A stretch of 64,000 nucleotides of DNA, taken from Chamaecyparis obtusa (lineage: Eukaryota > Streptophyta > Pinopsida > Cupressales > Cupressaceae). Positions 11,217 to 22,600 of this stretch are shown here, piece by piece. Below the pieces are notes generated by a model. That model was not told where the DNA came from and did no database searches. It saw only the letters and a list, made by a program, of their open reading frames with translations. A program made the translations under genes and the position numbers. The DNA is taken from the NCBI GenBank assembly GCA_027943335.1, contig BSBK01005139.1, positions 1,088,001 through 1,152,000 of the forward strand. The letters are read 5' to 3'. Every line of letters begins with the position of its first letter. The stretch's first letter is position 1.

Positions 11217-12971
11217 CTACCCCCTAGTGATAGCATTTAATGTTTCTTCTTTAGGTTGTTCCTTGATCACAATAGTATTTACAACATGCTCACCTTTGGA
11301 TAATGTATTGATGGTATTATCATAATTATGAGCAAAGTTGACATTATTATTGCCTCGCTTCTTCCCATTGGACAGTTCACCTTTCTCATGGTTATAAAAA
11401 GGTTGTTTAAACATTGTGTGATCTTCATTACTTTGAGGCCCTTCTATAGTGATCATACCATTATCAATTAGATCTTGTACTATGTTCTTCAGCTATAAAC
11501 AATCATTTGTGGTATGTCCTCTATTTCGGTGGTATTCACAACGACTATTCTCACTCCACCAGCTGGGCTTATTTTGTGGCTCATAGGGTTGAGGTCTAGG
11601 TAGATCAATGATCTTATTAGCAATGAGGGTCCTCAATGCCTTCTCGAGAGGTTCAGCCAAAGGTGTGAATGTTCTCTTGGGAGATGGTGCCAAGAACTAC
11701 TTAAACTTGTTACCTCCTTGATTGTTCCCAAAGTTGTTACTATTGGTATTGCTGTTGAAAGGCACTTTGGGAGCCTGATTTGCATTGTTCACCTGATTAG
11801 GCATTCTTGTGGGAGAAAATGGAGTCACTTTTAAATTATTAGCATCAACAACACCATCATTGACCACTCCTTTATTATTGTTCTTCAACCCAAACCAATT
11901 ATAGTTGTTAGAAAAGTTCTTGTTTTGGTTGTTATGGTTGTTGTTGGAGGTGTTGTTATTGTAATTCTTATTGTCCTTGTAAAGTTTTAACTCTCCACTT
12001 TTAACTAATACCTCCTCCATAGTCACTCCATTTTCGATAAGATCTTGGAAGGTCTTAGGACATTGCATTCTCAACTAATAATTTATCTCATTACTCAAGC
12101 TATTGATAAAGATATCCATCTTTTCTTTTTTTGGTACACTCTGAGGATATCTAGCAAATACGGTCCTCCATCTTTGTAGGAAAATTAGGAATCCTTCTCC
12201 TTCTTTTTTCTTGGTATTACATAAGGTGATCATTGTAACTTTGTGTTTGATATTGTATGAATAGTGTGTTACAAATTTAGAAGCCAACTCTTCAAAAGTT
12301 TGAATGCCGAAAGGTAATTTTGAAAACCATTCCATGGCCATACCTCCCAAACTTCTATGAAATAATCTCATTAAATAAGTGGTATCATGCATGAACTCTC
12401 ATCTCAATGCACACAATTCCTGTAGATGATCTTGAGGATCAGATGTTCCTTTGTATTTGTCATACTTAGGAAATACTACGTTGATAGGGAATGGTACCAT
12501 GACTAGACTCTTGTCAAATGGAAAAGGACATAATGCCTCTATTGAAAAGGGTTTTGGAGCCCCACTTTTCTTTATTGTGTCCAATTGCATTTGAAATAAC
12601 TTAAATTATTTATTCATGATATCGATCGGGCTCTCTTCAACTTCTGGTTGCTTAAGTTGATTAACATCATAGTCGTGAGGAATTTTAAGACCTTCTCAGG
12701 CTAGGTCTAGAAAATATTTCTCCTTATCTCTCTCTAATGCCTTTTCCATGATTTTCAAGAAGTACAAGCTTTGTATAGCTTCACTAACCTTTTCATTAGT
12801 GCCATCTTCAGTAGTTGGTTCACCAATATCCCCATTGTTAGTGTTACCAAGTCCTTGATTGTTAGGGTCTATTCCTCCATTATTGGTATTTGACCCTGGA
12901 TTATTTGGGTCAATACCTCCTCCATTGTTGTTATTACCCAAGCTACTAGAGTAAATCATGTTGGTTTCCAC
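11217..12971 (-). pseudogene. Element T gag (capsid/nucleocapsid), broken into five or six pieces
   Basis: Gag forms the particle and binds the RNA genome. The N-terminus (12696-12971) has a Gly/Asn-rich repeat in which GGIDPNN appears twice and NTNNG twice. The core at 12075-12392 (FHRSLGGMAMEWFSKLP, FLQRWRTVFARYP) matches the Retrotrans_gag type. A strongly Asn-rich segment follows at 11697-12074. A CxxHxxxGHxxxxC knuckle (CEYHRNRGHTTNDC) lies at about 11499-11540, replacing the usual CCHC in the way seen in Tat elements. The tail ends at 11217. Stops lie at 12075-12077 and 11493-11495 (both TAG where Gln fits), near 12696 and near 12393. The first Met at 12971 is the earliest in frame; the true start is uncertain. 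Confidence 0.8.
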
Positions 12972-15450
12972 TTCTTGAACGGGTTCTTATGGTATTCTTG
13001 GGGTGGTAAAAGTGTCACTTGGGAAAGGAAGTTTTCCATCTTCTTGCAAGGTTTTCTTTACGTAATATGATTGAGTAAAAGCAAGCATGAACATACACGC
13101 TCTTGAAAATAAGCTTGATCTTACTTGCTTGTGGCCAAATCCTTATAAAATTTTCAAAATTGCTCAAAACTAGGATTTCTGACTAGGCAGGATACTAGAA
13201 CAAATAAAACAGCCAAAAGGGTATCTGAATATGAAATCAAAAAATTTTGAAACCCTCAGGAAATGCTCACTATTTGCCCTTTTTAATTCTGGGTGTCACT
13301 TGCCTATGTGTAGGCGTGACTTTAAATTTGATACGCGGTGACTAGAATTTTCTCAAGTGGCACTTTGTAGGTGAGCAAGCGGCTTTTTCCTATTAATAAG
13401 CATGATTTAAATTTTTCTAGGCGTCACTTAAACTATCACAGGTGTGACTTCATTATTGACAAGCATTTTCTAAATAATCATAGGCGTGACTTTACTATGC
13501 ATATGCATTTTTTCTCTGTGTGCAAGTGGCACTTTGCAGACTAGGTTGTGATTTCCAAATTTTAAAAGTTGTAAGATCAGGTCTGCAAAATTTTCTTGCT
13601 TAAAAATGAAGTACAAACGTAACACACACACATCAAATTTGCACCATGTCCCTAAAACCACACTAAAAGTGTATGTTCTCGATCATTTTCCACTAGTATT
13701 TAACAAGAAAGTCTTCCAAGCAATCTATCTATAGTCAAATTTGGCTTTTAACACGTTTGGCTCTACAAGGTAGCTTACTACTTATCAGGATTTAATGAAT
13801 ACTTATGTTCTAAATCATGTCAAGTTCTTTTTCCCACTTGTGGGCTTCCTACACTCACAAAAGGATGATTTGGCGCAATCCAAAAGGACTACTAGAGGAA
13901 GTGAAAAAACTTGCACACAACCTAGTCACTCTCCTATTAAGGAAGAATGTATTTTTTATAGTGGGTTGGATAGTACCACAGCTAAAGTGATTGTCTCCCA
14001 CTTGGGTTGTTCCCTCTCACCATCCTCATAAGGAAAATCTCGGGAAGCAAGCCCTTTAAAGATCTAGATTAACTAGCATGTATAGAAAAGAAAGAAAATT
14101 GAACTTAGTCCAACAAGTTTGGGAATTTGGTTCACTTAGAAAATGAAGAGCATATCCCTATTGTTGTTCTTTGTTCCAAACACTTCAATCAGATTTTGTT
14201 CTTTTTCAACCTCTTAACAAGGAGATTCTTATAAATGAAGTGTTTAGTTAATTCATCCCTTCCTTTCTACCAAATTGAACTAACATGTTTGGCTTTTTGA
14301 TCCACTTCAAAAAATGGAGAGCATATACCTAATGCTTGTTCAATTTGACAAATAGTAATGTTTTTCTATTAATCTAGATTCAATGAAATAGCCACAATTT
14401 AAGCAAATGCAAGCTTGATTTGATGAACACCTCTTTTTGTAGCTAGCAAAGGCTAGGTGCTTTTATGAGGTTTTTGGCTTTTTATTTTGCTCACTCACCT
14501 AGTGACGATCGTTCTCGCTCCCTCCTCCAACAAGTTAGTCAACAAAGCCATACAAAAATGAGAAAAACCAAAGGAACAATTGAAATTGCAAATTAAGTGT
14601 TTTTGACAAGATTTTTCCAAGAAATTCCAAGTTAATGTAAGAAAATTTAACTCAAAGTAGGGAATTTCATCTTGTATGCATCCAGCACTTTAATGTAATG
14701 TTTGTAAAGATCTTCAAATTTTAAACTATCCAAAATCACAGCAGTATGAATCTCTTTTAAACATTTATTTTGGATTCTCACCTCTTTACTCTCTTGTGTG
14801 ACTCTTCTTTCTAGTTTCCTAACTTTCCTATGTTTGCTCATCTGCAGGAAAAACACAGACAAAGAGTTAGAAAACCAAATTTAACAACCTAATAGTAAAT
14901 TAAAATTAAAAAATGATAGGCATCATTTATCATCTAAAACGCGTCACTTAATAATTATCAAGTGTCACTTTAAGAGTCACACGCGTCACTTTCCAGTGAC
15001 TCAAGCAACTTTTAAAGATCAGTAAGCATGACAATTTAACTGACAGGTGTTAAAAGTATTGAAAATTGTGTAAGATAAAGTATTTAAAGTGGCAAATAAC
15101 AACTACTAAGCATCAGTTAAAGAATACTAGGCATGATAGATCCTATAAATTACATAGTAAGAATCGTCACAAGCAGAAAAATTTAGCTGATAGTCATTAG
15201 TTCTCATATCACAGACGTCACTTTATGCTTGTAGGCATAACACTTTATCTCACAGGCGTTAGAGAGAATAAAAGATAGAATAGAAGGAATCGCACAAGCA
15301 TCATTTAACTGCTTGTAAATGTCATCAGAATAGCCATAAGCGTCACTAGATTCTTCATAGGCATCATTTCTCCTATTTTTTACAAAATTCACAAAAAAGT
15401 GAAGACAAAACACACAAAATTTGATAAAAATGTTAGAAATGAGGCTCAAA
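12972..15450 (-). other. Leader of element T with scattered GCGTCACTT-like words
   Basis: Some 2.5 kb separate the primer-binding site from gag, long even for a gypsy element. Two clusters, about 13290-13535 and 14915-15370, hold irregularly spaced variants of one word read on the plus strand: AGGCGTGACTT (13312, 13482), AGGCGTCACTT (13419), AAGTGTCACTT (14960), ACGCGTCACTT (14981) and ACAGACGTCACTT (15211). Between the clusters the word is nearly absent. A 71-codon frame at 14647-14862 (minus) is Lys/Glu-rich and might be a remnant of the extra ORF that Ogre elements carry before gag, but I cannot support that. No other coding sequence was seen. Confidence 0.6.
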
Positions 15451-15468
15451 GCCCCACGGTGGGTGCCA
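15451..15468 (-). other. Primer-binding site of element T, tRNA-Lys type
   Basis: On the minus strand the 18 bases read TGGCACCCACCGTGGGGC. This is the complement of the 3' end of plant tRNA-Lys(CUU) as I remember it (GCCCCACGGTGGGCG plus CCA), with a single difference, A for G, at what was a CpG. It begins two bases inside the end of the LTR at 15471, the normal spacing, and so fixes both the LTR edge and the direction of the element. The tRNA would prime minus-strand cDNA synthesis. Confidence 0.88.
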
Positions 15469-15470
15469 TT

Positions 15471-16371
15471 TGTGTGTGTATGTTTAACACCTTCATGAAA
15501 TTAGGATAATTAACTACAATTCTAGAAAAATACAATGCAAATTTAAGCTAAGAATTGAAATTAACATCCATGACATCTCATAGTTCTCTATCCAAGTTTG
15601 GTAAGTAGAGCTCTCAGCTTAATCTCTACTAGTAACAATCCTAGAATGAGAAATATGATACTACAATGCTTAATCTGGCTCTCAAACTCTCAAATGTGAT
15701 ACAAAGACTAACTCAAATGCTCTCAATTGCTCATAAATTGCCTATAGTAATGATGTTATGCACTTGAATTCTCTAGTATATTTATGCTCTCAAAATGACT
15801 CTTATTTATAGTAAAATCCAAAGGGTAGAGGGTAGAGTTATTTAATCATGATTTAGCCTTGGTTGAGTCAAAAACTTTGCAATGTTTTTAAATGGGGGGA
15901 CAATTTAAATGGTTGTCTCAAAGGTTTGGACAAAAAGACAAAATTGAGTTGAGATTCAAAGTTGAAATGTGTGACTGAGATTCAACTATTTTGGAGTGAT
16001 CCATGTGCTTTTGTTCTCAATTCTCATTGGTTGCTCAATTTTTGTTGAAAGATATTAGGATTAATTAAATTCTATTAATTAATTAAATTGGCCATGTAAG
16101 AGAATAGGTTCAATTTGATTTTTGATTTAACAACTATATAATTAATTGATTAAAATCAATTATATAGTGTTTTTCACCCCTTTAAGCTTTGATTTAATTA
16201 TTTAATGTCATTATTTGATTTTTCCTTTGATTTGATTATTTTATCCAATTTGATTTAATAAATGTCCATTTAAAATTTGATTTGATCCTTTTTTATGAGA
16301 ATTAGTGCATTTTGGTTAAGTTTTTGCAATTTAATGATTTTAAAGTACTTGCCCAGTTTTTTATGTCTACA
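15471..16371 (-). repeat. 5' LTR of element T
   Basis: On the minus strand the segment starts TGTAGACATAAAAAACTGGG at 16371 and ends CATACACACACA at 15471, giving TG...CA ends two bases from the primer site. The length is about 901 bp. The right edge is inferred from the TGTAGACA start, since the partner LTR is not in the window for comparison. A TATA box lies in it at 15803-15810. The AT-rich half near 16030-16260 has TTAATTAA-type words. Confidence 0.75.
15803..15810 (-). promoter_or_regulatory. TATA box in the LTR of element T
   Basis: The minus strand reads CTATAAATAAGAG, a good plant TATA context, about 335 bp from the 3' end of the LTR. Transcription of the element would start some 30 bp further along the minus strand, near 15770. 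This is inferred from sequence alone. Confidence 0.55.
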
Positions 16372-17530
16372 AATATATTCCTTGATCATAAAATAGCCAT
16401 ACATTAACACTAATACAACAATATATCAATTATTCTTACCTCATGTTGCATTTGATCCAATGTCTAGGCTACATTACCTCCTTATGGTGAAGGGGTTGGA
16501 GTGGAACTAAAATTCCTTCTATGACTATTGAATTAGAGGAAGGGGAGTTTTGGAAATATTATGCTCCTCATAATCTAGATCCAAAATATCTCCATCATCT
16601 TCCATATTTTAGGTATTTCAGCTAGATTGAGATTCTCAATTTTCTCTAATGTAAGTTGATTATAATCTAGCTTGCTTATATCTTTGTCTATTCTACTATC
16701 GACTCTTATATCTTGAATTCTACTTACATGGGTATATCTCATTTTGATATTACCTTTCATTCCTCTATAATCAAAATCCTATTCTCTTGAACTTCTTCAT
16801 AGTGACCCATTGTGTTTTTGTCTCCATGGCCTTATCTTTATGAGATGTGGTCGCAGAATACTTGCTAATAGTTAAAATCCAAGCATATGTGTTTCTAATT
16901 GTTCAACATGTACTATCATGATCCATCGACACAATTCTTAGTAAAATATTATCACTAGGATATCTAGGAATTATATAAGGAGCCCCTCCAAAGTAGTCTA
17001 CGTTGTGGTATGTGAAGGTGGGTAATTGTAACAACATAAAGTCAAAATCATTGACAAGTTTCCATGCATCACCCGACACTCTTATATTTTCAATTTTCTT
17101 GTTAAACATACATATGTATGAACCAAATAAAGAATCGTTTACTCTCTTATAGTGTTACATACTTGGTTTTAGAAGAAACTAAGTATAGTATATTCATATG
17201 CAAGGTTCTTTATTTTGTCACGTTCTAAAGTGAGACCTAGAAAATGCCTAATTGATGTAGCATCATACACCAAGTATGAATTCATGTAGAATTTCAAAGT
17301 TATTCACACCTTTGAAATTTAATCATAGATGACATCACTAACCTTCTTTCCATAAAAGATATTTTTATTTCCTTTCCTAATTAATATAAATGTATTGATA
17401 CATACATTCTTGAAAAACATTGCACTTATGAAGACCCTTAATCGTATTCAGAAGATTTATCAAATCATTTCCTTCATTGAACTCATAAAAATAGAATCTT
17501 TGGCCAACTTGAAATTGTATGTCTAGGTGT
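16372..17530 (-). pseudogene. Unrecognised broken coding remnant between element T and the satellite
   Basis: Several minus-strand stretches read like real protein although stops separate them. They are FQVGQRFYFYEFNEGNDLIN (about 17430-17500), YDATSIRHFLGLTLERDK (about 17225-17280), a 68-codon stretch at 16903-17109 with LPTFTYHNVDYFGGAPY and IIPRYPSDNILLRI, and a 61-codon stretch at 16575-16760 (NLNLAEIPKIWK). They follow one another in order on one strand with frame changes, as a decayed gene would. I do not recognise the family. No RT, integrase, transposase or zinc-knuckle motif is visible. It may be a cargo frame of an older transposon or a host gene fragment. It ends where the 70-bp satellite begins, so it may be cut by the array. 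Confidence 0.4.
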
Positions 17531-19546
17531 CTTGAGATAATTCATCAAACAGTTGACCGATTCAATGATTTGTAAGCATAAACTGGCTTGTTACGTGATT
17601 GTAGCTGATTCTGATAGAACGGTTGACCGATTCGGTGATTTTATAAGCTTAGAATGGCTTGTTACATGATTGCAATTGATTCTCATCGAATGCTTGACCG
17701 ATTCAGTGATTTGGAAGCTCATAATGGCTTGTTATGTGATTGTAATGTATTCTCATCGAACGGTCAACCGATTCAGTGAATTATAAGCTCAGTATGGCTT
17801 ATTACGTGATTGTAATTGATTCTCATCAAACAGTTGACCAATTTGGTAATTTGTAAGGTTAGAATGGTTTGTTACGTAATTGTAGCTAATTCTCATCAAA
17901 CGGTTGATCGATTCAGTGATTTGTAAGCTCAAAATTACTTGTTACATGATTATTTCTGATTGTCATTGAACAGTTGACCGATTCTGTTATTTGTAATTAC
18001 GTGATTGTAGTTGATTCTCATCGAATGGTTGACCGATTCGGTGATTTGTAAGCTCAGAATGGCTTCTTAAGTGATTGTAGCTGATTCTCATCAAATAGTT
18101 GACCGATTCGTTAATTTGTAAGTTCAAAATGGCTTGTTACATGATTGCAATTGATTCTCATAGAACGGTTGACCGATTCGGTGATTTCTAAACACAGATG
18201 GCTTACGTGATTATAACTGATTCTCACTAAACGGTTGACTAATTAAGTGATTTGAAAGCTTAGAAGTGCTTGTTACATGATTGTAGTTGATTTTCATCAA
18301 ACGATTGACCGATTGGGTGATTTGTAAGCTCATAATGGCTTCTTACATGATTGTAAATAATTCTCATCGAACGGTTGACCTATAAGGTGATTTGTAAGCT
18401 CATAATGGCTTGTTACATGATTGTAATCAATTCTCATCAAATAGTTGACTGTTTTAGTGATTTGGAAGCTCAGAATGGCATGTTACATGATTGTACCTTA
18501 TTCTCATCGAACGGTTGACCGATTCAGTGATTTGTAAGCTAAGAATAGCTTGTTACATGATTGTAATTGATTCTCATCGAACAGTTGATCGATTTGGTGA
18601 TTTGTAAGCTCATAATGGCTTGTTACGTGATTGTAATTAATTCTCATTGAACGGTTGACCGATTCGGTGATTTGTAAGTTCAGAATGCCTTGTTATGTTG
18701 TAGGTGATTCTCATCGGACGGTTGACCAATTTGGTGAATTGTAAGCTCAGAATGGCTTGTTACATGATTTTAATTAATTCTCATCAAACGGTTGACCAAT
18801 TCAGTGATTTTTAAGCTCCCAATGGCTTGTTACGTGATTGGAGATGATTCTCATAGAACGGTTGACCGATTTGGTGATTTGTAAGCTCAAAATGGCTTGT
18901 TGATGATTGTAGCTAATTCTCATCGAACGGTTGACCGAGTCAGTGATTTGTAAGCTCAGAATGGTTTGTTACATGATTATACTTGATTCTCATCGAATGG
19001 TTGACCAATTTGGTGACTTCTAAGCTCAGAATAGCTTGTTCTATGATTGTAATTAATTCTCATCAAACGGTTGACCGATTCAGTTATTTGTAAGCTTAGA
19101 ATGGATTGTTATGTGATTGTAATTGATTCTCATCAAACGGTTGATCGATTTGGTGATTTGTAAGCTCACAATGGCTTCTTACATGATTGCAACTGATTCT
19201 CATCAAATGGTTGACCGATTTAGTGATTTGAAAGCTCAGAATGGCTTGTTACATAATTGTAATTGATTCTCATCGAACAGTTAACCGATTCGGTGATTTG
19301 TAAACTCAGAATGGCTTGTTACGTGATTGTAATTGATTCTTATCGAAGTGTTGACCAATTTGGTGATTTGTAAGCTCAGCATTGCTTGTTACGTGACTAT
19401 AATATATTTTGATTGAATGGTTGACTGATTCAGTGACTTGTAAGCTCAGAATGGCTTGCTACATGATTACATAACTGATTTTCATCAAACGGTTGACTGA
19501 TTCAGTAATTTGTAGGCTCAAAATGGCTTATTACAATATTGCAATT

Positions 19547-19626
19547 GATTCTCATCGAATGGTAAACTTATTACATGTTTGCAATTGATTCTCATCAAAT
19601 GGTTTACCGTTTCGGTGAATTGTAAG
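19547..19626 (+). repeat. Truncated 40-bp satellite monomer (marker variant)
   Basis: Here the step between successive GATTCTCAT anchors is 40 bp (19547 to 19587), because the central 30 bp of the monomer is missing. The short unit reads GGTAAACTTATTACATG and is followed by a full unit with TTTACC in place of TTGACC. The same pair of oddities recurs at 25675, 28304 and 28765 on the plus strand and, inverted, at about 30014-30054 and 32181-32221. All six therefore descend from one event spread by later duplication. Confidence 0.85.
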
Positions 19627-22600
19627 CTCGAAATGACTTGTTACGTGATTGTAGTTGATTCTCATAGAATGATTGACTGATTCAGTGATTTGTAAGTTCA
19701 GAATGGCTTGTGACGTGATTGTAGTTGATTCTCATCAAATGGTTGATCGATTCAATGATTTGTAAGCTTAGAATGGCTTCTTACGTGATTGTAAATGATT
19801 CTCATCGAACGGTTGACCAATTCGGTGATTTGTAAGCTCAGAATGGCTTGTTACATGATTGTAATTGATTCTGATTGAATCGTTGACCGATTTGGTGATT
19901 TCTGTGCTCAGAATGACTTGTTACGTGATTGTAACTGATTCTTATCGAAAGGTTGACCGATTCGGTGATCTGTAACCACATAATGGCTTGTTACGTGATT
20001 GTAGTTGATTCTCATCGAATGGTTGATTGAATCTATTATTTGTAAGTTCAAAATAGCTTGTTACATGATTGTAGTTGATTCTCATCAAACGGTTGACCGA
20101 TTCAATGATTTGTAACCTCAGAATGGCTTATTACGTGATTGTAGTCGATTCTCATTGAATGGTTGACCGATTCGGTGATTTGTAAGCTCAGAATGGCTTG
20201 TTACATGATTGTAGCTGATTTTCATTGAACGGTTGACTGACTCAGTGATTTCTAAGCTAAGAATGGCTTGTTACATGATTGTAGATTATTATCATCAAAC
20301 GGTTGACCGATTCAAAGATTTGTAAGCTCAGAATGGCTTGTTACATGATTGTAGTTGATTCTCATCGAATGGTTGACCGATTCTGTGATTTGTAAGCTCA
20401 GAATGGCTTCTTACATGATTGTAAATGATTCTGATCGAACGGTTGACCGATTCGATGATTTGTAAGCTCAGAATGGCTTGTTACATGATTATAATAGATT
20501 CTCATCGAACGGTTGATCGATTCAATGATTTGTAAGCTCAGAATGGCTTGTTACATGATTGTAGCTTATTCTCATCGAAGGTTGACTGATTCAATGATTT
20601 GTAAGCTCAGCATGGCTTGTTACGTGATTGCAGTTGATGCTCATTGAACGGTTGACCGATTCGATAATTTTTAAGCTCAAAATGGCCTATTACATTATTG
20701 CAATTGATTCTCATCGAACGGTTGACCGTTTTAGTGATTTGTAAGTTCAGAATGGCTTTATATGTGATTGTAGCTGATTCTCATCGAACGGTGGACCGAT
20801 TTAGTGATTTGTAAGCTAAGAATGGCTTGTTATAGGATTGTAATTGATTCTCATCGAATGGTTCACTAATTCGGTGATTTGTAAGCTTAGAATAGCTTGG
20901 TACGTGATTGTAGCTTATGCTCATCAAACGGTTGACCGATTCGGTAATTTGTAAGCTCAAAATGGCTTGTTACATGATTGCAATTGATTTTCATCGAACG
21001 GTTGACCATTTCAATGATTTGTAAGCTCAGAATGGCTTGTTACATGATTGTAGCTGATTCTCATCGAACGGTTGACCGATTTAGTGATTTATAAGCTAAG
21101 AATGGCTTGTTACATGATTGTAATTGATTATCATCGAATGGTTGACCGATTCAGTGATTTGTTAGCTTAGAATTGCTTTTTACATGATTGTAATTGATTC
21201 TCATCGAACAGTTGACTGATTCAGTGATTTATAAGCTCAGAATGGCTTGTTAGGTGATTGTAGCTGATTCTCATCAAACGGTTGACTGATTCAATAATTT
21301 GTCAGCTCAGAAAGGCTTGTTATGTGATTGTAGCTGATTCTCATCGGACAGTTGACCGATTCGGTGATTTGTAAGCTCAGAATGGTTCTTTACGTGATTG
21401 CAATTGATTCTTATCGAACGGTTGCCCTTTTCAGTGATTTCTAAGCTCAGAATGGCTTGTTACATGATTGTAGCTGATTCTCATCCAACGATTGACCAAT
21501 TCATTTATTTGTAAGCTCAGAATGGCTTGTTATGTGATTGTATCTGATTCTCATCGAACGTTTGATCGATTCGAAGATTTGTAAGCTCAGAGTGGGTTGT
21601 TACGCTATTTTTGTTGATTCTCATCGAATGGTTGAACGATTCAGTTATTTGTAAGCTCAGAATAGCTTGTTATGTGATTCTAGCTGATTATCATCGAACG
21701 GTTGACCGATTCAGTGACTTGTCAGCCCAGAATAACTTAGTACATGATTGTAATTGATTCTCATTGAACAGATGACCGATATGGTGATTTGTAATCTTAG
21801 AATGCCTTGTTACATGATTGTAGTTGATTCTCATCAAACGGTGGACAGATTCAGTGATTTGTAAGCTCAGAATGGCTTATTACGTGATTGTAGCTTATTC
21901 TCATCCAACGGTTGATCGATTCGATGATTTGTAACTTCAGAATGGCTTGTTACGTGATTATAGATGATTCTCATCAAGCAGTTGACCGATTCTATGATTT
22001 GTAAGCTTAGAATGGCTTGTTACGTGATTGTAATTAATTCTCATCGAACAATTGACCAATTCGGTGACTAGTAAGCTCGGAATGGCTTGTCACATGATTG
22101 TAATTGATTCTCATCGAATGGTTGACCGATTTGGTGATTTGTAACCTCAGAATGTCTTGTTACGTGATTGTAGCTTATTCTCATCAAACGGTTGACCGAT
22201 TCGATGATTTGTAAGCTCAGAATGACTTGTTACGTGATTGTAGCTGATTCTCATCAAACGGTTGACCCATTTGATGATTTGTAAGCTCGGAATGGCTTGT
22301 TACATGATTGTAGTTGATTCTCATCGAATAGTTGACCGATTCGATGATTTGTAAGCTGAGAATGGTTTGTTACATGGTTGTCGCTGATTCTCATCGAATA
22401 GTTGACCGATTCAGTGATTTGTAAGCTCAGAATAGCTTGTTACGTGATTGCAATTGATTCTCATCGAACGATTGACTGTTTCGGTGATATGTAAGTTCAA
22501 AATGGCTTGTTACATGATTCTAGCTTATTCTCATTGAATGGTTGACCGATTCGGTGATTTGTAAGCTCAGAATGGCTTGTTACGTGATTGTAGGTGATTC

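Larger units (their letters stand above)
1..16371 (-). mobile_element. Ty3/gypsy LTR retrotransposon, Tat lineage, degenerate ('element T')
   Basis: On the minus strand the order is 5' LTR, primer-binding site, leader, gag, protease, G-patch segment, non-coding gap, reverse transcriptase, RNase H, second RNase H and integrase. Integrase after RNase H is the Ty3/gypsy order. A second RNase H-like domain before integrase is the hallmark of the plant Tat lineage (Tat, Ogre, Retand). Over 16 kb is present and the 3' LTR is outside the window, which fits the large Ogre-like members. Coding segments are broken by stops and frameshifts, so the copy is not autonomous. The coordinates cover only the part inside the window. 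The target-site duplication cannot be tested; the five bases after the LTR, 16372-16376 (AATAT), are the candidate right-hand copy. Confidence 0.88.

Noticed and set aside
15444..15468. tRNA gene fragment (a GCTC word followed by GCCCCACGGTGGGTGCCA)
   Set aside because: Only the 3' end of a tRNA is matched, CCA is present in the DNA, and it sits two bases from an LTR end. It is the complement of a primer-binding site.
16372..17530. Endogenous virus sequence
   Set aside because: The fragments show no capsid, movement, protease or polymerase motif that I can point to; they are left as unrecognised.
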